Assembly (NCBI RefSeq): GCF_030813435.1
Contig: NZ_JAUSUG010000023.1
Location: forward strand, 1-64,000
Length of the DNA stretch: 64,000 nt
Source: Evansella vedderi
GTDB lineage: Bacteria > Bacillota > Bacilli > Bacillales > Salisediminibacteriaceae
Direction of reading: 5' to 3'
Position numbers and translations under genes: made by a program. Within the stretch, counting starts at the first letter, position 1; each line of letters begins with the position of its first letter. Under the pieces are notes generated by a model, which was given only the letters and a program-made list of their open reading frames with translations, did no database searches and was not told the DNA's origin. Shown in pieces: positions 33,903 through 42,627 of the stretch.

Positions 33903-34853
33903 TTGAGAGTAGTTGGAAATGAGCGAACTTTTTTTGGAGAAGGTCCATTTTGGGATCATGATAATCAATGTCTATATAGAGTGGATATAACTAACAAGAG
34001 GATTATTTCCGTTAATCTCATAACGGAGGAGGAAAAAACGTTTGAATTTCCAGAACCAGTAACTTCCATGGTGAAATATTCAAAAGATGAATTAATTATT
34101 ACGATGAAAGATGGTCTTTACTTATTTCACACAAAGGATGAAACACTAGAGGCCTTTGTAAAACCTGAAGGTTTAAATGAAAAATTACTACTAAATGATG
34201 CCAAATGTGACCCAGAGGGAAGACTCTGGGTAGGTTCGGTGAATGATGATTTCAAGCTTTATAAGGAACACATTATCTCAGAATTTATAGGTGGAAATGC
34301 AACGTTATATAAAGTAGATACAAACTTGGATGTTCAGCCAATGAAGGATAAAGTTACTGTATCTAACGGAATGGATTGGGATAGAGAACGTAACTTTTAT
34401 TACTATGTTGACTCGGCTACAGAAGGAATATCTCGTTTTGACTACGATCCTAAGACAGGGAAATTAAGCAATGAAGAAGTTGTATATAAATTTAACGAGC
34501 TCGATGGTTTTCCAGATGGTATGACAATCGACCAGGAAGGGATGCTTTGGGTCGCCCTCTTTAAAAGTGGGCAAGTAGCAAAGAAGAATCCTTCAAATGG
34601 GATCATCGCAAAGATTAATCCATTCGAAAAGAAATGGGTAGATTCCATTACTGTGCCAACCACACATGTCACATCATGTGCTTTTGGCGGCGAAGATTTA
34701 TCCACCTTGTTTATTTCTACAGCGATAGACTTATTGCCAGAAGAAGAACGAAAAAAACAACCACTAGCAGGCCGGTTATTTGCCGTAGACCTTGATGTGG
34801 GGGGATATGCGCCAAATGTATTCCGTAGCAATGTAACGTTTAATCGAAGGTAA
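33903..34853 (+). CDS. SMP-30/gluconolactonase family protein
   Basis: This 316-aa six-bladed beta-propeller hydrolase acts on lactones and similar esters. The N-terminus has FFGEGPFWDHDNQCLYRVDI with the metal-binding Glu. LLNDAKCDPEGRLWVGS (about residue 98), VSNGMDWDRERNFYYYVDS (about 153) and DGFPDGMTIDQEGMLWVA (about 202) carry the Asn and Asp metal ligands. The TTG at 33903 is preferred because GAGGTG lies 6 bases upstream; the GTG at 33894 lies inside that site. It shares a promoter layout with the ABC transporter at 44955, tying it to the catabolic cluster. It may open a lactone intermediate or act on a side product. Confidence 0.85.
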   Translation: MRVVGNERTFFGEGPFWDHDNQCLYRVDITNKRIISVNLITEEEKTFEFPEPVTSMVKYSKDELIITMKDGLYLFHTKDETLEAFVKPEGLNEKLLLNDAKCDPEGRLWVGSVNDDFKLYKEHIISEFIGGNATLYKVDTNLDVQPMKDKVTVSNGMDWDRERNFYYYVDSATEGISRFDYDPKTGKLSNEEVVYKFNELDGFPDGMTIDQEGMLWVALFKSGQVAKKNPSNGIIAKINPFEKKWVDSITVPTTHVTSCAFGGEDLSTLFISTAIDLLPEEERKKQPLAGRLFAVDLDVGGYAPNVFRSNVTFNRR

Positions 34854-34881
34854 TTGGTGAGTGGTTTGATTATTTACAGCC

Positions 34882-34927
34882 AAAAAAGCTAGTTTGGACG
34901 GATCATCCTTCCTATACTAGCTTTTTT
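34882..34927. terminator. Rho-independent terminator after the SMP-30 gene
   Basis: AAAAAAGCTAGT (34882-34893) pairs with ACTAGCTTTTTT (34916-34927), giving a 12-bp stem ending in six T residues. Confidence 0.85.
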
Positions 34928-35455
34928 AATTTCCTTTGCTCTAATAGAAACGGTAAAAGAAAAGGTGACTTCAAAGGTATAGCCTCATTGCTGGAGTTTG
35001 TTCATAATTCTACTTTTTTAATGTCTAGTGAGAATGAAATAGTGAACAAATAATGTGGTAATATTTTACTATGGAGCACGGGCCTGTTAACTATTATGGG
35101 TTCTTTTTCTTTTCTTTGAAAAAACCAATAAAAATTATTCAAATAAGAATGAAAAATCAATAATTTTTCACCTTACATTCAAGGTTATAATCGAATAAAC
35201 TCATTAGTAATCAAGTGTTACAATCTTTTTTCTTTGATTTGTACAGAGTTATTTTTATACGAATCATTGCCAACGAACTAAATATTAAAAATTATCAGAA
35301 TTTATTGACACATGTCTAACGTTCCAAGTAAAATTATAGTTGGTAAATGGAAGCGCTTAAAAAAGGTATTTTATAATAAGAACAATGTCTAATGCGTTAA
35401 CTAAAATTCTAGTATGCTAAAGTTTCAAAATATTTTGCGAAGTGGGGTTGTTAGG
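34928..35455. promoter_or_regulatory. Long control region of the core meta-cleavage operon
   Basis: This spacer of over 500 bp contains operator copy 2 at 35125-35141 (CCAATAAAAATTATTCA) 314 bp before the hydrolase gene. A possible TTGACA -35 lies at about 35305-35310. No gene is seen. Confidence 0.5.
35125..35141. promoter_or_regulatory. Regulon palindrome, copy 2
   Basis: CCAAT-AAAAATT-ATTCA has a perfect left arm and three of five matches in the right arm. Confidence 0.5.
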
Positions 35456-36301
35456 ATGGGAAATATTTCTACTAGTAAAGTTCAAACGGGGGACTATCAA
35501 ACATTTTTCTACGAAGCTGGGGAAAAAACAGCACAAACGGTTATCTTTCTTCATGGAAGTGGGCCGGGAGCAAGTGCAAAAACAAATTGGGAAGGTGTTT
35601 TACCTGCTATAGGTGAACATTTTTATGCAGTAGCTCCTGATTTGCTAGGATTTGGTGATACGGATCATCCAGAAGAATATCCAGAAAATGGAGCGAAATG
35701 GATGTCTGCAAGAGTAGATCAAATAATATCTCTAATGGATACGTTAGAAATAGAAAAAGCTCACTTAGTTGGGAACTCTCTTGGTGGAGTTATTTCCCTT
35801 AATCTATTAATGTATGCTCCAGAGAGATTTAATAAAGTGATCTTAATGGGGGCAGGTGGTGGGTTAACGGAACCTACACCAGAACTTGGGAAACTTGCAA
35901 ATTTTGCAAGTGATCCAAGCCCAGTAAATTTTAAAAATTTACTACGTTGGTTTTTATATGATGAGACATTCCTTGAGGCGGAGTTAGACAAAATTGTTGC
36001 AGAAAGAATGGAGAACTTTAATAGACCTGAGGTACGTAGATCCTATGCAGCCAACTTCAAGAATTCTCACTTATCCGATATGCTTGTTCCTCCTTCAGCA
36101 CTGAAACGAATGGAAAATGAATTTCTTTTAATTCATGGACACGAAGACCGATTTGTTCCTCTTGAAAGCAGCTTATATGTAATGAAATATTTGCAAGATG
36201 CACAATTACATGTGTTTAAGCGTTGTGGACATTGGGCTCAAGTGGAACAAAAGGATAGATTTATTAAACTCACTACTGACTTTTTCAATGATGAGTTATA
36301 A
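35456..36301 (+). CDS. Alpha/beta hydrolase, meta-cleavage-product hydrolase 1 (MhpC/BphD type)
   Basis: This 281-aa hydrolase cleaves the C-C bond of a 2-hydroxy-6-oxo-dienoate made by extradiol ring opening. Residues seen are the oxyanion-hole motif HGSGPG (33-38), the nucleophile Ser108 in GNSLGG, Asp231 in HEDRFVP and His259 in CGHWAQ. HGSGPGA and the following NW motif are typical of this group over other alpha/beta hydrolases. The ATG at 35456 is chosen because GTGGGG lies near it; an earlier ATG at 35414 has no site. It heads the operon 35456-42551 and has a paralogue at 54908. Confidence 0.9.
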   Translation: MGNISTSKVQTGDYQTFFYEAGEKTAQTVIFLHGSGPGASAKTNWEGVLPAIGEHFYAVAPDLLGFGDTDHPEEYPENGAKWMSARVDQIISLMDTLEIEKAHLVGNSLGGVISLNLLMYAPERFNKVILMGAGGGLTEPTPELGKLANFASDPSPVNFKNLLRWFLYDETFLEAELDKIVAERMENFNRPEVRRSYAANFKNSHLSDMLVPPSALKRMENEFLLIHGHEDRFVPLESSLYVMKYLQDAQLHVFKRCGHWAQVEQKDRFIKLTTDFFNDEL

Positions 36302-36336
36302 CATGGTTACAAAAAATTAGAAAAGGTGTAGCAATT

Positions 36337-36984
36337 ATGAAAAAAGATGAAGCTTATCGATACATTAAGAATCTCATAATCCAGGGGAAGTGGCATCCAG
36401 AAAAAAGCATCAATGTGACAGAGCTTGGAGATTATTTAAATATGAGCCGTACACCTATACACAGAGCTTTATCACAGTTAGCAGAAGAAGGATATTTGGA
36501 CATTATTCCTCAAGTTGGGGTTTTCGTAAAGAGACCTGATCCAAAAGAAGTGCTTGAGCGTGTCTATGTGTGTGCTAATTTAGATGCCCTAATGACGGAA
36601 GAGGCAGCAAGATTAATGAATAAAGAGGATTTAGCCTACTTAGAAAAATTATTACAAACGATGGATAACCCTCATCTGTCACCTGAAGATTATGCCGCAC
36701 TCAATATAAAGTTTCATAAGACAATATATCATGCATCAGGTTACTCGTATACGATTAAATTAGCAAAGCAGCTGTGGGATTATTTAAATTATTTAGGTAC
36801 ACCCGAATTATTATTTATTTCAGACAGAAGAAAGCGTTCACAAGTAGAGCATTGGTTAATCTATTACGCCTTAAAGGACAAAAACAGTAAATTAGCAAAA
36901 GAATTGGTGGAGCTTCATATGCGCCGTGTTGCAGATGTTATCGATGAAGTAATAACTAAATCAAAACAGGCAGTGTCATCTTAA
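36337..36984 (+). CDS. GntR-family regulator with FCD domain
   Basis: This 215-aa transcription factor has an N-terminal winged helix (residues 1-70, with VTELGDYLNMSRTPIHRALSQLAEEGYL) and a C-terminal FCD ligand-binding domain (about 75-210, with EEAARLM, NIKFHKTIYHASG and LHMRRVADVID). The Asp/His ligands of the metal site are likely in FHKTIY and in the final LHMRR helix. FadR/FCD regulators usually bind carboxylates such as pathway intermediates and repress the operon. It lies inside the meta-cleavage operon between hydrolase and oxygenase, so it probably regulates it. Confidence 0.9.
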   Translation: MKKDEAYRYIKNLIIQGKWHPEKSINVTELGDYLNMSRTPIHRALSQLAEEGYLDIIPQVGVFVKRPDPKEVLERVYVCANLDALMTEEAARLMNKEDLAYLEKLLQTMDNPHLSPEDYAALNIKFHKTIYHASGYSYTIKLAKQLWDYLNYLGTPELLFISDRRKRSQVEHWLIYYALKDKNSKLAKELVELHMRRVADVIDEVITKSKQAVSS

Positions 36985-37032
36985 GTTAAAAGTTGTAGGC
37001 GAGAAATTGAAAAAAAATTTAGGAGGGGTATC

Positions 37033-38226
37033 ATGGAACAGAGTGTATTGGAAATCAATAAGGAATTAGTTACGAGGGCAAGAAATCTCATACCAAAACT
37101 GAGGGAGCATAGCAATGAGATTGATAAGAACAGTCACCTACCAGATGAAATCGTAGAGTTATTGAAACAGGAAGGTCTTTTAAAGGTCCTCCGTCCAAAA
37201 ATGTTTGGTGGATACCAAACAAACATGAGAACATTTACTGAAGTTGTTACAGAAATTTCCCGGGGGAATGGAAGTGCAGGCTGGTTTGCGTGCCTTAGTA
37301 ATATAAGAGATTATATGATTTCCTATGTCTTTGGTGAAAAAGCATTGGATGAAATCTATGGCCCAGGAAAAGATGTGGTATTAGCAGGAAATTTTAAGCC
37401 GATAAAATGTGAGATTAGAAAAGTAGAAGGCGGCTATTACATTGAAGAAGCGCAATGGCCTTTTGTATCTGGTAGTCCACATGCTGACTGGTGTTATTTT
37501 GGATTTCCATTAGATGACGGCAATGGTGGAATCGAAATGGCCATCATGGTTGTGCCAAGGCATGAATTAGAAGTTTTGGATGACTGGTTTGTAATGGGAC
37601 TAAGGGGTTCCGGCAGTAACAGTGTGAAAATCAAAGATGTATTCGTCCCTGAATATCGTGTGTCATTAGATCGCTTAGCAAGTAAACGTCATTATATGAT
37701 TGAACCGCTCAGAGATGTCCCTTTATACAGGACGCCATTTGTTCCATCACTAACGCTGTCGATTGTCGGACCTGCATTAGGGCTTGCACAAGCTGCTATG
37801 GACTTCCATATGGAGCGTGTGGAAAAGGCGGGGATTGGAAATACATTCTATACAAAAATGAATGAGGCAGCAGTTACCCACTTACAAACAGCACAGGCAC
37901 AATTAAAAATTGATTCAGCAGAACTTCATTTGTATCGGGCTGTTGATAAACTAGATGCTTATTCAGAAGAAGATCGCACGATGACAATGGAAGAAGTTAT
38001 TCAAATGAAAGCTGATTTTGGTTATGTCAACCAACTCTGTAAGGAAGCAATTGATTTAATGGTTGCTGGGGCAGGGTCCGTGTTTACTTACGAAAATAAT
38101 CCATTCCAGCTGGTTTACAGAGATTTCTTAACGATGCATTTACATGGATTTATTACTCCTTCAAGTTTAATTGAAACATATGGTAGAGTGTTGTGTGGGC
38201 AAGAACCTAATACGTATTTTGTATAA
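37033..38226 (+). CDS. Flavin-dependent monooxygenase, oxygenase component 1 (HsaA/HpaB-C2 type)
   Basis: This 397-aa protein has the acyl-CoA-dehydrogenase fold of group D flavin monooxygenases. It uses reduced flavin from a separate reductase to ortho-hydroxylate a phenol. The conserved elements are LRPKMFGGYQ near residue 55, GNGSAGWFACL near 78, WPFVSGSPHADW near 143, MGLRGSGSNSVK near 190 and the C-terminal LCGQEP. The substrate is not known; relatives act on 4-hydroxyphenylacetate or a steroid-derived phenol. AGGAGGGG lies 7 bases upstream. The flavin reductase is two genes downstream. Paralogues are at 58474 and 59951. Confidence 0.88.
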   Translation: MEQSVLEINKELVTRARNLIPKLREHSNEIDKNSHLPDEIVELLKQEGLLKVLRPKMFGGYQTNMRTFTEVVTEISRGNGSAGWFACLSNIRDYMISYVFGEKALDEIYGPGKDVVLAGNFKPIKCEIRKVEGGYYIEEAQWPFVSGSPHADWCYFGFPLDDGNGGIEMAIMVVPRHELEVLDDWFVMGLRGSGSNSVKIKDVFVPEYRVSLDRLASKRHYMIEPLRDVPLYRTPFVPSLTLSIVGPALGLAQAAMDFHMERVEKAGIGNTFYTKMNEAAVTHLQTAQAQLKIDSAELHLYRAVDKLDAYSEEDRTMTMEEVIQMKADFGYVNQLCKEAIDLMVAGAGSVFTYENNPFQLVYRDFLTMHLHGFITPSSLIETYGRVLCGQEPNTYFV

Positions 38227-38331
38227 TTTCTAGTATTCTATTTTAGGATTTAAATCTTTACGATAAATTATTGGAATCTTCAAAATGTTGTAAGCGTGTT
38301 CAAAACAATAAAATTTTAGGGAGGTTATATT

Positions 38332-39285
38332 ATGAGTTTACCAGAAATCGCGAAACTAGGACATGTGGCATTAGTAACGACAGACATGGAGAAGTCACTA
38401 TGGTTTTTTAAAGAAATTATTGGTTTAGAAGAGACAGAAACGGTAGATGGAACCGTGTATATGCGTGCATGGGGAGACTTTGAACACCACACACTTTCAT
38501 TAACGGAAGGGGAAAAGTCACGAGTAGATCATATTGCTTGGAGGACGAAGCGTCCAGAAGATGTTGAAAGATTTGCAGAACTTCTTGAAGAAGCAGGTGC
38601 TGAAGTGAAATGGGTAGAAGCTGGAGAAGAAGCTGGGCAAGGAAGAGCCATTCGTTTTAAATTACCAAGCCAACATAGCTTTGAAATCTACTATGACGTT
38701 GAAAAACCATTGGCAGAACCTTCGAAACGATCTGTTCTGAAGAACCAAACATATAAATCATGGGCAAGGGGTATATCACCACGAAGAATTGATCATGTCA
38801 ACCTATTAACATCTTTAAAAGCAAACGAAATCTCAGATTTTCTACAAGAAAAACTTGGCTTTAAAATGCGTGAATTAATTAAAGCACCAGATGATTCCTA
38901 TTTAGGTACATGGTTAAGTGTTACACCACTAGTTCATGATATTGCCATAAGTCATGACCCATTTGCTCCGACCACACATCAGATACATCATTTTTCTTAT
39001 TGGTTGGACAATGCACAAGATTTGTTAAGAGCAGCGGATATTTTAACAGAGCACGGTATTGAGTTTAAAGGGCCAGGGAAGCACGGTATCTCTCAAGCGA
39101 TGTATATTTATGCTATTGATCCAGGTAGTGGCGTACGTGTGGAGTTATTTACGAACGGATACCTTATTTTCGAACCAGATTGGGAGCCAATCGAGTGGAC
39201 ATTAGATGAAATGGATGTTGGTTTTACATTCTGGGGAGATCAAATGGACACTAAACCAGAGAATAACCCTACAATCGAAGCATAA
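38332..39285 (+). CDS. Extradiol ring-cleavage dioxygenase 1 (VOC fold, catechol 2,3-dioxygenase type)
   Basis: This is a 317-aa two-domain type I extradiol dioxygenase. The metal ligands are His155 (RRIDHVN), a His of the HH pair 219-220 (IHHFSYW) and Glu271 (RVELF). The active-site acid/base candidates His202, His251 (KHGIS) and Tyr261 are also present. The N-terminal domain (KLGHVALVTTDME) lacks the metal set, as is usual. It cleaves the catechol made by the oxygenase at a C-C bond next to one hydroxyl. GGAGG lies 9 bases upstream. All ligands are intact. It is very similar to the paralogues at 55768 and 61173. Confidence 0.93.
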   Translation: MSLPEIAKLGHVALVTTDMEKSLWFFKEIIGLEETETVDGTVYMRAWGDFEHHTLSLTEGEKSRVDHIAWRTKRPEDVERFAELLEEAGAEVKWVEAGEEAGQGRAIRFKLPSQHSFEIYYDVEKPLAEPSKRSVLKNQTYKSWARGISPRRIDHVNLLTSLKANEISDFLQEKLGFKMRELIKAPDDSYLGTWLSVTPLVHDIAISHDPFAPTTHQIHHFSYWLDNAQDLLRAADILTEHGIEFKGPGKHGISQAMYIYAIDPGSGVRVELFTNGYLIFEPDWEPIEWTLDEMDVGFTFWGDQMDTKPENNPTIEA

Positions 39286-39344
39286 GGGTTACGTTATTTT
39301 ATAGAATCATAGTTTAATAGTCGAGTTGGAAAGGGGTATCTAGT

Positions 39345-39818
39345 GTGGATGATCGTCAATTTCGAAATGCAATGGGTAAATTTGCAACTGGTGTTACTGT
39401 AGTAACTACCGAATTAAATGGGGAAGTACATGGCATGACCGCAAATGCCTTTATGTCCGTTTCCCTTGATCCTAAACTTGTTGTTGTTTCTATAGGAGAA
39501 AGAGCACGTCTTCTTCCAAAATTAAAGGAAGCAAATAAGTTTACAGTAAATATTTTAGCTTCGGATCAGCAAGAAATTTCAATGATTTTCGCTGGTCAAT
39601 TAAAGGATCAGAAGAAGACTGTTTCCTTCGAACGGCTTGAAGGTCAAGCAGTTATTCCAGGTGCATTAGCACAAGTAGTATGTGAAGTATCTGCTGAACA
39701 TGTAGAAGGGGACCATACGTTATTTATTGGAAAAGTTATCGATATTCGTTTGGAAGAAGGAGATCCACTTGTTTTCTTTAGTGGTCGCTATCGAACATTA
39801 GCAGAGGAAACAAACTAA
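39345..39818 (+). CDS. Flavin reductase (HpaC/HsaB type)
   Basis: This is a 157-aa FMN-binding split-barrel flavin reductase. FRNAMGKFATGVTVVTT at the N-terminus, HGMTANAFMSVSLDP (about residues 29-43) and the C-terminal LVFFSGRYRTL are the family signature. It makes reduced FMN or FAD with NAD(P)H for the oxygenase component. It is the only such reductase in the window although three oxygenases are encoded, so it may serve all three. The start is GTG with AAAGGGG about 8 bases upstream. Confidence 0.92.
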   Translation: MDDRQFRNAMGKFATGVTVVTTELNGEVHGMTANAFMSVSLDPKLVVVSIGERARLLPKLKEANKFTVNILASDQQEISMIFAGQLKDQKKTVSFERLEGQAVIPGALAQVVCEVSAEHVEGDHTLFIGKVIDIRLEEGDPLVFFSGRYRTLAEETN

Positions 39819-39848
39819 GACTCTTAAGAGGGAAAAGGAGCATTTCCA

Positions 39849-40634
39849 ATGGATATACAAAAAGCAGCAAATGCGCTATTGAAAGCGGAAATAACAAAAC
39901 AGCCCATTGAACCATTCACATCATCAGCAGAAGAAATTTCTGCTGATGATGCTTACCTTATTCAATTAGAGCAAATACGACAAAAGGTGGAAAAAGGTGC
40001 TGTTATTGTTGGGAAAAAAATTGGCCTTACAAGTAAAGTAATGCAAGAAATGTTCAATGTGAATGAACCGGATTATGGTCATATTCTTGATAATATGGTT
40101 TACAAAAATGGAGAAACTGTTTTACTTGATAGTTTCCTACAACCAAGAGTGGAATTTGAAATCGCCTTCGTTTTAAAAAAGGATCTAACGGGTCCAAATG
40201 TGACTGTCGATGAGGTGATAGACGCCGTTGATTATATCGTACCTGCTATTGAAATTATTGACAGTCGTATAAAAGATTGGAAATTTAAATACGAAGATAC
40301 CGTTGCTGATAACGGATCTTCTGGTGGTGCAATTGTTGGTGGAAAACCGATTAAATTAAGTGATGTTGATTTACCAGCTATTCGTATGAATGTATATAGA
40401 AATGGGGAATTGATGGATACAGCAACAGCAGAAGCTGTAATGGGAAATCCCTTACACGCTGTTGCATGGCTTGCAAACGCCCTTAGCCGTTATGATATAT
40501 CTCTTCATAGGGAAGAAATCATCCTTTCTGGTGCCCTTTCAAAGGCAGTTCCTATTCAAGATGGCGATACTTTTATAGCCGAATTTGATCATATTGGAGC
40601 TGTATCTGCAACATTTAAAGAAGGAGGGCAATAA
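39849..40634 (+). CDS. mhpD: 2-Hydroxypenta-2,4-dienoate (2-keto-4-pentenoate) hydratase
   Basis: This 261-aa enzyme is close to the normal family length. It hydrates 2-hydroxypentadienoate to 4-hydroxy-2-oxovalerate. [32 protein letters not shown] with metal-binding Glu, [10 protein letters not shown] and [12 protein letters not shown] are the hallmark segments of MhpD/DmpE hydratases. It is followed 2 bp later by the aldehyde dehydrogenase gene, so translation is coupled. This is the third step after ring cleavage and hydrolysis. Confidence 0.93.
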   Translation: MDIQKAANALLKAEITKQPIEPFTSSAEEISADDAYLIQLEQIRQKVEKGAVIVGKKIGLTSKVMQEMFNVNEPDYGHILDNMVYKNGETVLLDSFLQPRVEFEIAFVLKKDLTGPNVTVDEVIDAVDYIVPAIEIIDSRIKDWKFKYEDTVADNGSSGGAIVGGKPIKLSDVDLPAIRMNVYRNGELMDTATAEAVMGNPLHAVAWLANALSRYDISLHREEIILSGALSKAVPIQDGDTFIAEFDHIGAVSATFKEGGQ

Positions 40635-40636
40635 AA

Positions 40637-41518
40637 ATGACGAAGTATAAAGTCGGGATTATCGGATCAGGTAATATTGGTACTGATTTAATGTATAAAG
40701 TGGAACGATGTGATCATTTAGAAATGAGTGTTATGGTTGGCATAGATCCAACATCGGAGGGGCTTAAGCGTGCCCATAACCATGGTTACGTGACCATTGA
40801 TAATGGTATCGATGGCCTTCTTGAACAACCTGATTTAGTGGATATCGTTTACGATGCTACTACGGCAAAGGCTCATAAATCTCATAGTGAAAAACTCATA
40901 GCAATTGGTAAGAGGGTGATAGATTTAACCCCGGCAGCCATTGGGCCTTTTACTGTACCTCCGGTAAATTTATTACAAAACCTCGATCAGCGGAATGTTA
41001 ATATGGTCACTTGTGGTGGTCAAGCAACGATTCCTATTGTCCATGCAATTAATCGTGTTAGCCAAGTAGAGTATGCGGAAATCGTTGCAACCATTGCAAG
41101 TAAAAGTGCCGGTCCAGGAACGAGGGCAAATATCGACGAGTTTACAAGGACGACTTCTAGAGCATTAGAGATTGTCGGTGGTGCTAAAAAGGGGAAAGCG
41201 ATTATTATTTTAAACCCAGCGGAACCTCCTATCATTATGCGTGATACGGTTCATGCCCTTGTAGCAGAAGTAGAAAACGAAGAAGAAATTATCACATCCA
41301 TCGAACAAATGGCAGAAGAAGTGAGGACATATGTACCTGGTTATCGTCTCCGTGGGAAGCCTATGTTTGATGGTAAGAAGATTTCCGTATTTATCGAAGT
41401 AGAGGGGGCAGGGGATTTCTTCCCACCATACTCTGGTAATTTGGATATTATGACAGCTGCCGCAGCTCAGGTAGGGGAGGAACTAGCAAAACAGTTGTCT
41501 AGAGAGGCTATCAAGTAA
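40637..41518 (+). CDS. mhpF: Acetaldehyde dehydrogenase (acetylating)
   Basis: This is a 293-aa CoA-acylating aldehyde dehydrogenase. The N-terminal Rossmann motif is [12 protein letters not shown] (8-19) and the catalytic Cys126 lies in [10 protein letters not shown]. The C-terminal [24 protein letters not shown] segment is family-typical. It forms a channelling complex with the aldolase encoded 13 bp downstream and converts acetaldehyde (or a homologue) plus CoA and NAD+ to the acyl-CoA. Confidence 0.94.
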   Translation: MTKYKVGIIGSGNIGTDLMYKVERCDHLEMSVMVGIDPTSEGLKRAHNHGYVTIDNGIDGLLEQPDLVDIVYDATTAKAHKSHSEKLIAIGKRVIDLTPAAIGPFTVPPVNLLQNLDQRNVNMVTCGGQATIPIVHAINRVSQVEYAEIVATIASKSAGPGTRANIDEFTRTTSRALEIVGGAKKGKAIIILNPAEPPIIMRDTVHALVAEVENEEEIITSIEQMAEEVRTYVPGYRLRGKPMFDGKKISVFIEVEGAGDFFPPYSGNLDIMTAAAAQVGEELAKQLSREAIK

Positions 41519-41531
41519 AGGAGGTATAAAG

Positions 41532-42551
41532 ATGGGAAAACGCAGTTTTGAAATTTTAGATGTAACCCTTCGGGACGGAAGCCATGCAATGAAGCATGCA
41601 TTTACGGAGGAACAAGTAAGAGAAACAGCAAGAGGTCTTGATCAAGCTGGTGTTACTTACTTTGAAGTTACTCATGGCGACGGTCTTGGTGGATCGTCTT
41701 TGCAATACGGGTTGTCTGCTGTAGATGAATTAAAGCTAATTGAAGCAGCGGTAGAGGAATGTAAAAGTTCGCAAGTATCCGTTTTATTACTTCCTGGAAT
41801 AGGGGTTAAAGAGGATCTTCAAGAGGCGGTTAAAGTTGGGGCAAAAATGGTACGTGTAGCAACACATGTGACTGAGGCAGATGTTGCAGCACAGCATATC
41901 GCTCTAGGACGTGAACTAGGGTTGAAAACGATTGGCTTTTTGATGATGGCCCATATGGCACCCGTTGAGAAAATTGTGGAACAAGGAAAGTTATTTGAGA
42001 GTTATGGAGCGGAAGTAGTATATGTTACCGACTCTGCTGGATACCTCTTGCCCCATGAGGTAAAGGAACGAATCGCCGCACTGAAAAATGAGCTCACCTG
42101 TGAAGTTGGCTTCCATGGCCATAATAATCTTTCTATGGCAATGGCTAATACTATAGCAGCAGTTCAAGCAGGGGCAACCTATATTGATGGGAGTCTCCGT
42201 TGTCTAGGTGCAGGTAGTGGGAATACACAAACAGAGGTAATGGTAGCAGTATTAGAACGACTGGGATATAACACAGGAATAGATTTATATAAAATTATGG
42301 ATGTAGCAAATGATGTGGTTGCAAAATATATGCATCGACCCCAAGAAGTGACAGGATCTAGTTTAATTATGGGCTATTCAGGTGTTTACTCTAGTTTTCT
42401 TCTACATACGCAGGCAGCTGCACAAAAATTTGGTGTTGATGAACGGGATATATTAGTAGAGTTAGGAAAGATGAAAGCAGTTGGAGGCCAAGAGGATTTA
42501 ATATACGACGTAGCTCAAAGATTTGCACTAAAAAAAAGTTCTCTCGTGTAA
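41532..42551 (+). CDS. mhpE: 4-Hydroxy-2-oxovalerate aldolase
   Basis: This 339-aa class II aldolase (DmpG/MhpE type) splits 4-hydroxy-2-oxoacids to pyruvate and an aldehyde. DVTLRDGSHAMKH (residues 9-21) holds the conserved Arg-Asp pair and an active-site His; GFHGHNN near 198 gives the metal-binding His residues. The length is normal for the family. It completes the lower pathway with the dehydrogenase just upstream. AGGAGGT lies 7 bases before the ATG. It is the last gene of the core operon; 76 bp separate it from the sensor-regulator. Confidence 0.95.
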   Translation: MGKRSFEILDVTLRDGSHAMKHAFTEEQVRETARGLDQAGVTYFEVTHGDGLGGSSLQYGLSAVDELKLIEAAVEECKSSQVSVLLLPGIGVKEDLQEAVKVGAKMVRVATHVTEADVAAQHIALGRELGLKTIGFLMMAHMAPVEKIVEQGKLFESYGAEVVYVTDSAGYLLPHEVKERIAALKNELTCEVGFHGHNNLSMAMANTIAAVQAGATYIDGSLRCLGAGSGNTQTEVMVAVLERLGYNTGIDLYKIMDVANDVVAKYMHRPQEVTGSSLIMGYSGVYSSFLLHTQAAAQKFGVDERDILVELGKMKAVGGQEDLIYDVAQRFALKKSSLV

Positions 42552-42627
42552 TAACCTATGAAATACTTGTTGTTATGGGGGAATTTTCTATCTATCTAAA
42601 TCCTTACTTCTTAAAAGGGAGGATATT

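Noticed and set aside
34928-35455. Riboswitch or T-box before the core operon
   Set aside because: No conserved T-box or riboswitch core could be recognised; the sequence is better explained by an operator and plain AT-rich DNA.
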